Source: Effrenium voratum (lineage: Eukaryota > Sar > Dinophyceae > Suessiales > Symbiodiniaceae). Taken from it: a stretch of DNA of 64,000 bases. Below the pieces are notes generated by a model. It was not told where the DNA came from. It did no database searches and was given only the letters and a program-made list of their open reading frames with translations. Positions within the stretch are counted from its first letter, which is position 1; every line of letters starts with the position of its first letter. Positions 21,189 to 35,627 of the stretch are shown piece after piece. The position numbers and the translations under genes were made by a program. The stretch lies in the NCBI GenBank assembly GCA_963377175.1, contig CAUJNA010000591.1:1-64000 (forward strand). Reading direction: 5' to 3'.

Positions 21189-23884
21189 TTGTGTCAAAGT
21201 AGGGGACCGCAACCTGGGTGGTGTTCCGGTGTTCCTACTGGTTTCTCTTGAAACCAAGCAGCAACGTACGTAATGGAGGTCCAAACAAAATTGGTTCGGG
21301 GTTGCAAAGTGTTGGAAAAACAGGGTCCATGACCTTTCAGGGCAAGTAGACAATGACACCATGGATAGTAAGAGAGCCCAGCCATGCCTTTACACTTATG
21401 CCGTACAAAGAAGCCGCAGCTTTTGTTGACCCCTTTCGTTTGTTGGAACAAACGGATCAGATCTCCAAGGGTAGAATCCCTGTAGGTTTCCCACAGGGTC
21501 CAAAGGCGTTTTCTCCACCTGGCAGCTCAGCCGCGCGAATTTTTGCAGCCACTGGGTGGCTGCAGCACAAGGTGCTCGGAGCGGCTTGGGCTCAGAGCCC
21601 TCCCACTGGGTGCTTTCAATGAAATAGTTGCTCGCCCCCCCCCCCAGTTCCTGACATGTCCCCCTTTGGTGTGGCTTGAACCATCACCCGGGTTGCCAAC
21701 TGTTGTGCCATGCAAATTGAATGCTGATGTTGCTAGGTTGGAGGAGAAGCCGACGATTCATTGGCCCAGCCCCCTTCACAGTTTCGCCCAGGTCTGTTTG
21801 ATCAATGGTTCAATCGTCCTGGGGTTGAATGGCTTTGCTACACGTCTGATACCCGACGGCTTCTGTCACTTGTTTGTCCTGTTGCTTGGCACCTTTTACT
21901 TGTGCCCTTCAGTGTTACCGATTTTGAGGGAGGCCTAGCGCCAGGATCGGCCTTCCTGGCAGCCCAAGCCTCTGCGCGGGAGGCCAAAGGGACCTTTAGA
22001 TGGATGTGTGTTTGTGTTTGTGTTTCTGTGTCAAAATAGGCCCAATCTGAAACAACTAGCCCCATTTCGGAGGCACAGAAAAGAATATCCCACCAAGACA
22101 AAGGCTCGGAGCAAGCTCTGTCCATTTGCCCATTGCACCAAAGGCTCGGAGCAACCTCGTCTATTTGCCGATTGCACCTCCCATCACCTCCCCCTATTAG
22201 GGTGTGTGTCTTTCTTGGTACTCTTTTGGAGGGGTGGCGTCTTGATGCCATGGGATCACCAAACCTGTGGGGTGCCCTTGCAAGAGGCTTCCGAGCTGCG
22301 AGCAGACGGCCTAGAGCAAATCGTTTCTGCATGTTAGCTGGACAGAATTCTGGGGGTTTTCTAACAATTACTAGCTTTGGTGCTTTGCAAACCAAAGCTT
22401 CTTGGTCGGATTGAGTTGCTGGAATCCTATGTTGCACAGCCCTTGTGGGGCATCCATGTTTCTGGCGCGGAGGCGCCAGCATTTTTTGGACCCGCCAGGT
22501 GGCACCCTTGGGCTTCCGCAAAGCCGGAACGCTCAGCCCCTGCACCGGGGATGGGGCAGAGCCACCTGTTGGCTGACTGGTACCCGAAATGGAAGTTTCA
22601 ATCCATTCATGGTGCCTTCTTTGGTTTTGATGCGACAGAACTTGGGTCATGAGAAGAGTCAAGCGGGGCGTTTCGGTCGATGGGCGAATGTGAGACACTT
22701 CCATGCATCACGTTCAAGGTCCGCTTGCACAAAGGGGTGTACTTGAGGAGTCATGGAGGATACGCGGCAGCACCCTCCGACTGCCTGTTTGACAGGGGGC
22801 CCATGAAAAACATGGTTTTCTCTGGCCTTTGGACTTCAGTAAGGAACCCAGAACCCCCCGAATTGCCTTGGACCAATTGGATTGCTGGGGGTTGGAAGCT
22901 CTACTTCTTGCATAGGGAAAATGGGGTAAATGGGAAACCACCCAATAATCCTGTCCAAACACCTGACGTTGGCTCCGTAAGCGGCCAATGGAGCCCCGGT
23001 CCGCTGCCGTCGTTTGAAAGACAGGATGGGCCCCACAACTCTTCCCCAGATCAGCATCAGGAAGCAGCTGGTGTTGCTGGTCTTCAGCTTGTAGTCCAGG
23101 CTCTGCAAGGAGATGAGGAGCTCCATACAAGCTACTGCTTGTTCCCAAACCTCTCCGAGCGTCGGGGGTTTGAAGATGAGAAACGGTAATCTTGATTTCC
23201 TGGCAAGGACTTCGTGGACTCCGAAAGAGTTTCGTTTTGGTTTCTGAACAACAAGGTCTTTGTGTGTCAAAATAGGGGAACCTCCCCCATATGGTGGTTT
23301 TCCTTTTGGTATCCCTCTCAACCATTGTTTGTTGTGCTTACCAAAGACGCCCAGCCAGAGCGGGTCCCCAAGAATCGGACGGGCACTGGGAAAGTAGCAC
23401 CGTGCAAATCGCAGCGTGTCGGCCCAAAGCTAGGCCAACGCACACACGATGAGACAGCGTGCGGTTTGGTTTGTGTTTCTGCTTCTCGATGTTTGTTGAA
23501 AGGCCCACGGTGGCAAACGTCTGGAAAAATGCAAATTCCCAAGCTTGTGGGGCACAAGGTATTGATGGCCGGGTGGAAGATGCAAACCAACCTGTCAGGT
23601 GTTCTCGAAATGGTGAATCCCTTTTGTTTGGCCTTATGGAGTCCATTTCAATGAAAACCAACTAGAACTATCCGCAAACAAGAAACCACCTATCATTATC
23701 CATTCATGTGTCAGGGTCCAGCCAATGTGTTGAGAGCACATCCGGTAACCGAGCAACTCACCCGGCGCGCGCGGACGCGCGCCTTGCCCGCCCGCATCTG
23801 AAATGCTCGCGCTGGGCGCACCTGCGCTCGCACGCAGTGCGACCCTGGTCCAGCAGGACTGGGTGCAAAGTGGGGCCCGGTTTC

Positions 23885-23999
23885 AGATGGGTGTGGGGTC
23901 AAAAGTAAGCCACCAGGATATGGACCGCAGGTTTGAGTGCTTGGTTCCATCTATGAGGGCAAGCCATTTTGGGTACCTGTTTTTGACCCACACCCAGAT
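23885..23999. mobile_element. Family A element
   Basis: Termini GATGGGTGTGGGGTCAAAA and TTTTTGACCCACACCCAGAT; core AGGATATGGACCGCAGGTT as at 1851. Confidence 0.75.
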
Positions 24000-24589
24000 T
24001 TTGAAGAAACATATAGTTTAGCCTTCCAGAAAGGGGAAAATGTGGCTATACAACCATAGACAATATATTGTAGACACTATCAAAATATGGGATGTTTCCC
24101 TCCGGAGGTTACGTGGTCTTCCCCCAATTACTGTAAGAAGCTGCCGTGATAGGGAAGCACACATTTGTGGAGTCTGTGGAAAACTTATCTGCCTTGTGGG
24201 TTTTCTTGTTTCCTCTCCAGAACATCCCAAAGGCGGCTGGCTCAACAGTTTGAGACAGGGTTGTTCAAGGGCGTTTCTCATTTTGAGACACCTCCAAATG
24301 CAACCGCCAGTTAGCAGCTTGTCGCGCCGAGTATTGGGAACTACACTCCCGAGTATTGCTTTGCTTTGCTGTCGCATGGTTTGGGGCATGGCGAGCTTCG
24401 GGTGTTTACTGGCACCCGTTTTCCCTTGTTTGGTGAGTTCCCCATAGCAAAGGCCAACCCAACGAAGGCTTCCCTTCTTCCGCCTCTCGGGTTCCTTGTC
24501 TTCTCGCGAGGGCGCATCCACATCGGAGCGGCCACTCTCGTCCTGCAGGCCAGGGCTCAGGCCCCGTGAAGATTGATTGACGAGGTCCC

Positions 24590-24675
24590 CCAGTTGGGAG
24601 GGTTCCCCTACTAAAATAGACTACAGACAAAAACTCGGGTACCCTTATTCTAACCTCTCTACTGGAGGAGCTAGT
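24590..24675. mobile_element. Family C intron repeat
   Basis: GGTTCCCCTACTAAAATAGA, CTACAG, poly-A, GGGTACCCTTATTCTAACC, TCTCTACTGGAGGAGCTAG. Confidence 0.75.
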
Positions 24676-27529
24676 TGATATTTCACGTGCCCACTTCAGG
24701 TCATCCGCGTTTCCACGGGGAGTGGCGCATTCGGGCCGAGTAATGTGCTTGAGCATGGGGTCACCAAACCTGCCTGGCGGTCCCCGGAAGGAATCTCTCC
24801 AAATGCTTTCATGGTTGTATCCTTCCAAAACAACCCCTAAAACGGCGGGCGACAAAGATATGTAGTCATCACCGCCGTCACTGGCTTGTCCCTAAGCCAA
24901 CCTTTCCCCGGGTTAAAGGACCATGCCAAGGAGGAACCCAATTGATTTGATGCAAGCCCAGGTGCCAGGTAAGCTATTGCTGCGAAATAGCCCACGTGGC
25001 ATTTGTTTTTTATTTCTGAAAAAGCTTACCCAAAGGCGGGATGCTGTCCACAATGCGCTCGTGACATGTCTGGCAGAAACAAAAGTTTGCGTCCAAGCCA
25101 TGGGAGCCACATTGAAAGGGGATGGGCAATGTCTAAAATGTTGATCCAGCCCCTGTTTACCAGAGCTCCTTAAAATAAATTCATGTTGTAACCATTTGGA
25201 ACATGGCCGGCTTTTTCAACACCCAACATAAAGTTGGACACCAGCATTTACAAGCAACGCAATGTTCGATCGGATGCATCCGGATCCCTGTTGAACCCGG
25301 GGCACTCCCCCGGCTCGGAGTTCGCAAGTGGGTCTCTAGCAGAGCGCCAATTTGGCTGCTCAAAAAAGCGGAATTCCGAAATGGGTTGCCCTGGTAAGTG
25401 GAAACATGGACCTGCGGTTTGCCCCTCCTGTTTAATTTTGAGCCACACCCATTTGAGGGGCTGAGTTCTTAGCCTTTAGCAAGGTAAGGCCTGCATCTTC
25501 CCAGGGCCATCGAATGGTACCCAAAGCGCGCTTGAGTGGCAACCAGGGTCAATTGGGATAGCCTTTATAAGGTGCTGCGCTTACAACAGCATTGTTCCAA
25601 CAACTTCTTAGTCATCGAAATACCTTGAGTCAGTGACATTCCTCGTTTTAATTGAGTGTTTTGTGTTTCGGTTTCATAATCGGGTGCTCCTTGGTTAGTT
25701 GGCGGTTTGGAGTGGAGGTTTGGGGGGTTCCACATGTTTGAACCCCTGATTCTAAAACCACCCTCAGCCTCCAAACCACCAATCCAAACCGCCAGCTAGA
25801 GGAAGCTGAATCATGTCAAAGCACTTAGACGCAGATCCAGGCGGCAGCCGCTCTGCGCGGTCGCCTTGGCAGGCGAGCGCAAGGGAGGTAAGTACGGAGA
25901 TACCTTTGCTGGGTGCTGCATGGCCATTTGTTTTTTGTACCCAAAGCGGGATGAACAAATCTTGGTAATTGTCATAATTCATTTTTGCCAGACAATATAA
26001 CATGTTGCCCCCAGTTTATCAAAATCCATCACTTATGTGTTCATAGAAAGCAGGAATTTGGGACATGGACAAAGACCTGGCAGAGACAAAAGGCTTTGAG
26101 CTTGCCTTGGTTTTCCGGAGCTTTCAGGTTGGATCCGCTTCCCCCCCAAGAAGCCGCTGGCCATCGGTGCACGGATTCGCAATGCCTCAAGGGGCAACGG
26201 AGTTGGGAATGACCGAAAGTTGGGAGTTGGGAATGAACCTATCCCTTAAAGGAGACCACGAGGGAGGTTTTCTTGAAATTCATTCCAACTCACTTCCCTG
26301 CCTATCAGCAGGACCAGGGATACTCACCAAAACAGATCCGCCCAGGGTTGCCTGTGCCGCTGTGGGAGAGCTGGGTGAGGTGTTGAGAAGCGAATCAGGC
26401 TTACATGCGGCAGTGGCGTACTTTGGGCTTGGAACGCGGTCTGTGGTTTAACAATGGCTTTGAGTCTTACCTTTTTTTGGGGGGTTCCCCCAGAAGCAGT
26501 GGTTCCACCCCAAAAGTGGTTTCTGGTTGAACCATGGCCTTTATTCTTCTTTTTTGTTGTTGGGTTGTTCCCCCCAAAAGAAGTGCTTCCACCCCCAAAA
26601 TAAGCTGGTTTCTCGTTGGTTTCCCGGAACCACCTCGTTGCGGGCCACGCTCAGGGGCTTCCGTGGCGCAGCTGGCGCGCCGGCGGCTGGCCAGGCGTTG
26701 TGGCAGGGGAAAACGCCCACACCGGGCGTGTCTTGAAAAATGGGGGAGCCCCTCAACAGGTTGGTCGTTTGCTCTTTTTTGGTTCAAACCATCCAAAACT
26801 TTGGTAGCCTCAAAAGAAGACACGCGCAGATGCTGAAAGATGCTGAGTGCGGAAAACAAAGGCATGGCAACCTGAATTGGTTGAAGCACCCATTGCGAGT
26901 ACTGCCTGGAGCGACCCTGTGAACTTGCAAGTCCCCACAAAGCGCAAGTCTGGGCGGTGGTTTGGCAGACTTTGGATGACTCAGAGTTGGTCCGCCTGTT
27001 AGTTATTGGACAATATTTAGTTTCATGGGGGTGGTTTGCTTAGTACTGTCCTTCTGTTTATCTGAAGTTCACAACTGACTGGCTACCAGGGATGAATCAC
27101 AAATGAGCACGAAGTAAAAGTTGCCATTTTTCCACAGGCCAACAGATCAGTTCGGGAGATTTCCCAGCACCAGTCACTAGCCAGGCAACCAGTATGCTCT
27201 TCATAAGCTAAGAAGCTACTTCCGATGGTGTCCCAAGGCGACCTACAAAGTGCTTGCCTGGCACCGGCAAAGTTTAGACGCACCCAGGTTGAAAGCAAAG
27301 TGACCTCTCGCAAATCAAGGCTGCAAGGGCGATTTTCACCAAAAAGGAACAGCTTTATCAGGCTCTTGGGCCTTGCAGGTGCTAGGGCCCAAGCAGATCA
27401 ACGTGTAGTTGTTTGAGGGTCTTCTTTTCACTTTGCTTGGGGAAGCCAAAAGGAAAGCCGGAGCCATTGTTGGGGTCCCCCTATGCACTGGCGTTGGGGT
27501 GAACGCATATGCCATTGACAGCTCCAAAG

Positions 27530-30500
27530 CCCAGCGCAGGCGCCGGCTGAGCCTGCGCAGTTCCGGTGAGGCCAATGCAGCTTCGCCGGTGGAAGACGCC
27601 TGGGAGCGGGTGCCATCGTATGGAACACGTGTCAAGACTTGGTGGCGGGGGGGGATTTTTTGAAGGCGCCCTTTTTGCATGGAGTTGTCTTAGGCACCAG
27701 CCAAAGTCAAACCAAAGTCAAGCATGGCGTGTCCTACTTTGTGAGGGCACCCCCCACGGGTTTTCGAAGGGAAGTCGGGGGAAACCGGCCATGCAGGTTT
27801 TGCTAGCGACACACCTTTGGTTCGTTCGCCTGTGCCTTGCTCGACTCTTTGGATGTTGTGTGCATCACTCATGAGCAAGACATGAAAGGGGACGGCACTA
27901 CAACCAGAAACCCATTAGGTGCTGCCTTTTTTGTTCAGGGGCCCATTGCCTCCCAGTTTGGACCGGAAGTACAAGCAAGTCGGAAGAAGAGCCAGCCATC
28001 TATTTTGGCTTTGAACCGTTTTTGTGTCTTCCAGCCTGGCACCATCGTCCCTTTCAAGGAGTCTTCATGGGATTCTCCATAGGCATGGTTGGTTCCAGCC
28101 TGGTTGGAACCCACGGTCTGAAGATGTCGACGTGGCTGGCAAGTAAAGCTCGGAATGGATATCATGAACGAATTGGTAGCATGACATGATATGACGCCAC
28201 TGAGATGTTGAGGCCATGATTTTGGGCGGCGGTTCCTATGCCTCAAATCAAGCAACTGTGGGTGTGTATCAAAAAATAGGAGGCGCTCAAACATGGTGGT
28301 TGTCCTTCTGGTTGCCCATGTTGCTCCTTTGACACAAGGTGTAAAAAAACAAACAAAAAAACATTGAAAACAAAGACGCGTGCCTACAAAGCCCTGGCTT
28401 TGTCGCGCGAGGAGTGGCGGGGGCACCGGGTCCGCAGCGTGCGCTGCGAGGGGAAGGGCAAGAAGCCGCACATCGTCCTGGTGCATGGAGCGGGGCTTGG
28501 GGGACCCAACTTGGTGGTGCGGCGTGCGTGTTTTTCTCCTTTTTTGTCCAGAAAGCATTGGTTCCAGAAGGGTTGGTCCGCTGGCTTCCACCCAGCAAAA
28601 CTCCCTTGGCCTAAGCGGCCTACCCCCACGCCCGCCCCCCACTCCGCCCTCCGGCCTCCGCCCTCCAGGCTTCGGTGGGTCGGTGGAGTACTGGCGCCGG
28701 ACCATGCCCGCGCTCTGCGGCGCGGGGTACACGGTGCACGCCTTCGACCTGCTGGGGCCCGGGGCTCTGATTTGATGATACGATGAAGCGGTGCTCCACC
28801 TGTTCCCCCCCCCTCGGAGGGGGGGTGATTTTCCCGGTTTTGTTGGGGGGGAGGGGTTTCACCTGTTGTTTTTTCCGGTATTGCTGGGTGCACGATTTCT
28901 GGCCTGGTGCAGTATCGCGAGAACAGCAGCTCAACATCAATCACAGCAAGTTGGGGGGGGGGGTAAGGTACGTCGTGGGATAGGGGCAGGGCTCTGGGAA
29001 ATGACCACTTCCATACAAACAGGGTACGGCGCACCCCCGTTTAAACAACAGGGGGTTCCCTTGTAATTATCACAGAAGTGACCACTTCGAGTGACCACTT
29101 CGATACAACAAAAAGGGTACCCCCCATTTAAACAACAGGGGATTCCCTTAGATATCACTTTAAACAGGGGATTCCCTAAGATAAATATCAGTGGTTGGAG
29201 ACATGTCCCGAGTGATCCACCAGAGCCTCCGCTGTGCTTACCTCCGCTTCACCAGGCTGGGGCTCTCTGAGAAGCCGGCCATGGAGTACAGCATCCAACT
29301 TTGGGCTGAGCAGGACGCGGAATTGGGGGGGGGGGGTTTCAGGAGGGGTTTCAGGTGGGCAAGACAAGCCTTGGGATGAAGGCCTGCAACCCAGAAAGAA
29401 AGAGCTTGTTTAGGGTGCTTGGGGTGGTGCAAAGGGGCTTGAAACTACCTTCTGTAGGATAGCTTGTTTTTGATTTAAGGGTCGCAGTTCATTATTTGAA
29501 TCGGGTGTTTGGGACAAGTGATGACACCCTTTCAGTGATTGTCTTCATGAACAGAAACATTCACCTTCTTCCTGATTCGTGATTCGATAGGCAGGGAGTG
29601 AGGGAATCACGCCGAACTGAATCACAGAACCATCAACTCATAGTTTACGGATCCCCCTTCCGATCTTGCAGTTATTTAAAACAAGAAGTCATGATAATCA
29701 TAAGTTGATAAGAACCACGGTGCCCTCTGACCGGATTGTCAGGTGCAGTTGAAATGGGTCAGAGCAAAATCAGCTCCGCTCCCCGGATTTTGCCAGACAG
29801 GTGGCCGACTTTGTGCAAGACCTCGGGGAGGAGGCTCGTTTCGGTTGGGTCCCTCGCGTTTCGGGGCTTCCTCGTTTTCCGCCTGGGTTTGGTTTAGCCA
29901 CATAAGTGAGCTTCCTTCCAGTGAGGTGATGTCAGGAGGGTAAATGTAGGGAACCCGAGAGAGCAACATGACCGTTGCCCAAACCACAATCCAAGGGCGG
30001 CGATTTTGTCCAACCAAGTCCCACGGGGCTAGTCTGCCTGAAGAAGCGGTGGCGGAGCGGAGTGGTGCACAGCCACCAATCCACCAACTGAGCAGAGTAA
30101 AGGCACATGCGTGGCGGCCCCTTGGCTTTCTTGCAAGCCCAGCGTCAGACCCCTTTCTCAAGATTCTTGGGTTTCAGCAGGTTTCAGGTGGAAATCCAAC
30201 AACAACAAAGAGTGTCACAGCATTCTACTTGACTGTTAAGGACCTCAAGAACGAAGAGACCGCAACAGGGCAATTAGAATGACCCATACCATCCATGCTA
30301 TGATTGATGCACTTGTCTTTTTTGTTGAGGGCACTTTGTTGCGTTGCTTTAAGTTGGGATGGTTCAGAGTACCCCACCCCAATCGAAAAAAATGGAAAAA
30401 TCAATCGAGGATAAAAAGCAACCGCCCACCCGCTTGCTCTTACCAGGTGGTGCTGGTGGGGAACTCCTTTGGCAGCCTCATCTCTCTGACCGCAGCGCGG

Positions 30501-33500
30501 CGAGTTCAGCCCAAGGGGCGCGGGCCCCGGCCGGCGGTCGAGTCGTTGGGACCCCATGTGGGTGTGGCTCAATTTTCTAATGGCTGGGGTTACGCAAGTT
30601 TTGGTCTTTGTTTCCATCCAAGGGGCCCAAAAATGGGTTCCACTTTTTTAAGCCACAGCCATGTGTGTGGGTGTTTTTTGGGAGGTGGTGTACCCTGTTC
30701 AGGTTGGTTGAAAAGGGAAACCACAAGGACACAAGGACATCCCCACTTTTTTTTTGGGGGGGGGGGGAAGCCACCCGCCCAAAGTTGGCAAAACCGGTGC
30801 CCCTTTCTTGTGGAGGAGTTTTTTTTTTGGCGAGTGCTCCCTTGCGCAACTAGTCACGTGTGATTAAGTTGGTGGTGCCTCAATTGGAGACCATCATGTA
30901 CAAGACTCTGCAACCTCTGCATAATGCAACTCAGGTGGTTACCTGAAGGCTTCCAGATCAGGATCCTCAAGTCTTGGGTTCTAGTGTGTGCTCGGAGCCC
31001 TTTGTTCTTGACGAATCGCTTGGGACAACAGCTTGTTGCCGGCCAGTGCAGTTTGCTTCGCCTAGGATTGTGATGATCAACTGCGCTGTGGGCATGAACA
31101 ACAAGAACATGCCCCGTGCCGCACTAACGGGCGCGCGGTTGGGCATTGGCGTGCCCATGTGTGCCCTGAAGAGCATGAAGAGATTGTGCAGATCCATTGC
31201 CGCAGTGATACTGGGCATCTGTTTCCGCATGTGATTGTTTTTCACCCAAACTGGGGTTCGAGAATCCCGGCGCAGTTCTCCCCGCACCTTGTTTTGCCGA
31301 ATTCGAAGGCTCAGTTTTGGTCAGACGTTTGGCAATTGGTTCTTGGGTGACTTCTTTGGTACGCGAATTGGGTTCAGTGTGCGTTTCCCGCGGCCTACGA
31401 TTCGCCGTGCGAGTCTTGCTTGCAAAGCACATGCTTGTCATGAATGACACAATCTACGCTTTTGCATGTTTACCATTCCCGGAGCCTAGGTAGGTTTCTC
31501 ACTGGGGCAGGTTTGGGGGACAATGAACTCACCCATGATGAAGTTTCCTTTCTTGGGTGGAACTAGATGTAGGTCAAGAGTAGTAATTCGCGTAGGTGCA
31601 GATGTGCTTGGCTTCCATGTCGGTTCGTTGGTTCTGCAACCATGTTTGATGGTGTCTCCGTAGGTGGTGACCAACAAAATCTTAGAGGTTTTTGGGACAA
31701 CCGATGGAAAGGTGCCTGCTTAAGAAAGCCACGACCATGACCCACATTTGAGGAGTTTTGACCATTGCGCGTGTTCCTCTCTCTCTCTCTGTTTGTTTGT
31801 TCAAGATCAATCCTTGTTCCTTATGCCAAGTGGCCAGGTGGTTTCCCTTGCAGAGATGTCCCACTACGGATTGCAGCAAATGGATCCCCAGCCCCCATTT
31901 TGGATTTGTCTTTTTTTGAGGAAACCCTCAAACAAGTTGTTTCCCGTGGTTTCCCTTTTCAACAACAACACAGGTGCCCTAGAGAAACCATGCGATCCCC
32001 AACGGTCTTACAGAGCCCAGTCTTACCTGGGAAATTGTCGGCTCCAAACCACGGCTCCAAACCACCCCACGGGGGGGAAGCTGGGGCCGTGGATCTCAGG
32101 GTGAAGACCGCCAGCTTCTCGGATCTTCAGCGGTTCTTGGCCAAGCTCGCGCTGGGCTTCGTGGCGCCTCGCTGGGAAGGGAAATTTTCTAAAAGATGCG
32201 CCTGGTTTTTGGGAGAGTTGGTGCCCTTGTTCAGGCGTGCAAGGAAATCCGAGGAGAGGATATCCATTTTCTTGTCCGCCTATTTTGAAGATAACCTTAT
32301 AAGACTACTACCAGAATATGTTGGTGGGGGAACCAACCAAACAGAAAGGGATTCACTACTGGGTGGTTCCCCAAAGCCGAATTGCATTCCTCAAACTGGG
32401 TGGTGTCCATTCCGTTTCACTTAATGCAAAAACATCCAAAAGGTTTATTTTCCATATTGCTGGACGTCGAAGTCGGATGTGGATGTGGCCTTGATTAAAA
32501 GAAAAGTAATTAAACCATGATCATAGGAGAATGTGTGTATCGTTGTCATGGCAACTCGCGCAGCTATATTTGACAAGTTTCAGCTTGCGTTTCCACCGGG
32601 CTGAAATGAAGCCACCGTTGGGGTGGTAAAATGAAAGGAAGTTTGATGACAGGAAATGGTCCCTTCAAGAGGAAGTTTATCTTCAACGCACCCTTCGAAC
32701 AGCTGCTACCATTGATCATTGATGCATTCGGCATTTTTTGCTTTTGCCTGTGGGTTTTTTTTTTGTCATGTGCTTATTTCTTCTGACACTATCCGATTAT
32801 CCTAGAGCTCACCCGACAATGACATGTGCTTGTTCCGTTTTGGAAACCGTGGCTTTATGTGGTCGATCCCTTAAGTCCATAGGAAGCCAGGCTGTGAACA
32901 AGTTGACAGGTTTGGGTTGGGCGAGTTGGGATGTGATCGTGGGCTCTGATCAAATGTGTTGGGTCCCAAATCGCTTTCCCCAGCATCGGATCGTACCCCA
33001 ACTCGCGGGTTTGTGGTTGGATCGTATTTGTATTTACCTCAAGGCAACGGATGGCACACGGATCGCACACGATTTGGAGCTGTGCATGCACCGGCCAAGG
33101 GCAGCTTTTGAACAGCTTTTCGAGGCTTTGGACATGGAAACTGGCATTAGGCACTCATTGGGCTGGCGGAGGCCGTGAGAATAGTGGGAGAGCTCGAAGT
33201 GTTCCAATGAACGCTAGATCTTCCTCCAGAACGATTCTATATTTAGGGGGGCTGTGGGGTAGACCGAGTACCCGGCCCACTCGGACAACAACTGTGTAGC
33301 ACTGCGCCAAAGTCTGCAGCCCAACTGCGCCAAAGTCAAGTGCTTCTTTTCCGAGCCGGAGCCCTTTTCCTTGACCGGGAGATCTTGTACTTCCAAGCAA
33401 TCGGGCAATTCTTGCATGGCATTTCAGCGGACGTTCCGGTAGGCCAAACCAAGGAAATGGGCCTGTGCCTGTTTTTTTTTGTCGCAGCTCCCAGTTGTCC

Positions 33501-35563
33501 AGTGGCCTTTTTGGTGGCCCCCCTAAAAGATTGTGCGAACAAGGTTCGAATGTGTTTCTTTCTACCATGGCTGGGGAACTCGGAGCCTCAGGATCTGATC
33601 TTCAAATCTCCCATCTTGGATGTGGCGTTTGCCAACCTGGCCACCACGGAGAATGTTGCTTGCCATCCCGAGAGTTGGAAGATGGCGTGAGCACGCCACC
33701 ATAGGCTAACACCTGCCTAATTATGCTATCATGAGCATGTCCCCATGGCAGTCTAGCAAAGCAACTTGGTCTCCCCATGCGCACTTTTCGGTACATCTCA
33801 TCAAGCGCAGCAAAGCAGCAAGCTAAACAAGTCATCGGATGGTCCAAATCAGAAAGGCAGGGTGCGTGCATCTGGTATGGTTCATTATTTGGTGTTTGAG
33901 TGTATGTGACGTGAGTGTGCGCGCTGCACGTGTGCGATTGCATTTGAGCTTGCGTGTGCTTGCACATGCGAGCGCGAGCATGTTCTGTGACTCTTTGAAA
34001 TGATCCCCTTCGAAGTGATAAAGCGGTCATCAAACTGAATGGCGATCCTGCCAAGCGGTATCACTATCGCAGAACAGTTTGCGAGCAACCATGCAGGGCC
34101 TAGCGTGTTTGGGGCAGGGGTAGGGAGGGCCAAGGTGTCACGCCGTTTGGCTGAGGATCTCTTGGGTCGGTGCAAAAAAGCAAGGGAAGAAGAAGGGACG
34201 CCTGCATTGTTTCTCAAAGAGAAGGCACATGTGTGTGTGTGTGTGTAGCTGGGATCCTTGATCCTCTTTTGGTTTTAAGGGGAACCTGGAATGGGCGTAG
34301 AACAACAAGGGACACCAGCTGGTGCTCAGTAGGGAATGCGGGAATGAACCAGGGATTCCCCAGGAAACCACCAGTTGGATGGAATTTCGGGGCCATTCCG
34401 TTGTCTCATTTGCTTATTGCACAGACAAGTCAAAAAGGGGAGCGATCACAGGTCAACAGGGGCATCCAGAATGGGCATAGAAACCAAAAGGAAACCTGGC
34501 GACTTCAAAAAGGGGAGCGGCCCAGGTGTCCGGTGTGCTGAAGAACTTGTACCCCACCAACCCTTCCGCCGTGGACGATGAGCTCGCGCAAGGCTTTGCG
34601 CCTCGGCGAGGGATTTGTTTTTTTTGTCGCTTTTCGGGGTACGGGTTCCGGAAAGGGAAGACAAGGCTTAGCTCAGACAGCCTAAAGACACAGAAGGTGT
34701 ACCACAAGTCATTTGAGGTAAAAACTGGCAGACGGCTTACCACAAGTCAGTTGAGACAAAAACCGGAGGCAAGGAGATGGGCTTTGGAACATTTGGACGT
34801 GACGTCTTTTGGCTGCGTTGTCGTTAGGTGCGGCCGGCAGAGACGCCCGGGGCGCTGGAGGTGCTGCGGCAGATTTATACCGGCGACCCCGGGCTGCGCC
34901 TTCGCACGCGCTTGGGGGCGTGGGGGGGGGGGGGGTTTGGGTGCCTCCAGGGTGGAGTTGAACCGAGGTATGTGTTCGAAAGGCCGATCTCGATCTTAGC
35001 TGCGGAATTTGTGACGAATTTGGGGCGTGTGGGGCCTGGGGGGGGCCTTGGGCTCCATGGTTTGATGGCCCGGGCGGGGTGGAGTTGAACGAAGGCACCT
35101 TTTGGAACAGCCGTTTGGCGTGAAGCTCACTGCGGAAGTTGTGACAAGTTTGGTTGGGACTCATGGAAAAACCACTTAGGTGGTTGCAACTCTTTAAACA
35201 AATAATGGCGCTCGATGTGGAGATGATTTCGATGGGGCTGATGTAGGAGATATTGACCCTGCCTTTGTGTCTGTTTGTTTCCCGTTCCCTCCAGACTCAC
35301 TGTACACCTAGAACCAACAACGAATTGCAACCCCTTCTCCCTTCTCTGACTCCAAGATTGAAGGCTGGGCCTGGAAGTTCCAATAGCACAGTTTGGAAAA
35401 GATTTCAGACTTCAAACACGGCGGGATTTCAAGCCGGTGAAAATAACGGCACCTCAGTGATGGGTTCCCACGCTCCAGTAAATGGCACTTGTTCATGGCC
35501 TCGCCCCGCCTACCCTGTTTTGTGACCTGTTCTTCTGTAGGTTGCAGCAGGACATGTTGTTGG

Positions 35564-35627
<64 letters not shown>

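Larger units (their letters stand above)
18221..27529. other. Intergenic/intron region without an established gene
   Basis: Holds family A elements (18938, 19865, 21085, 23885, partial at 25397), a family C copy (24590), and GC-rich patches at about 23760-23870, 25270-25350 and 26630-26720. These patches could be exons or the upstream leader of the hydrolase gene, but no family or consistent phase was found. Frames such as ASVAQLARRRLARRC (26.66 kb) resemble a transit peptide without proof. Confidence 0.45.

Noticed and set aside
25397..25454. Full family A element
   Set aside because: Only the right half (TTAATTTTGAGCCACACCCAT) is clear; kept only as a partial copy in the region note.
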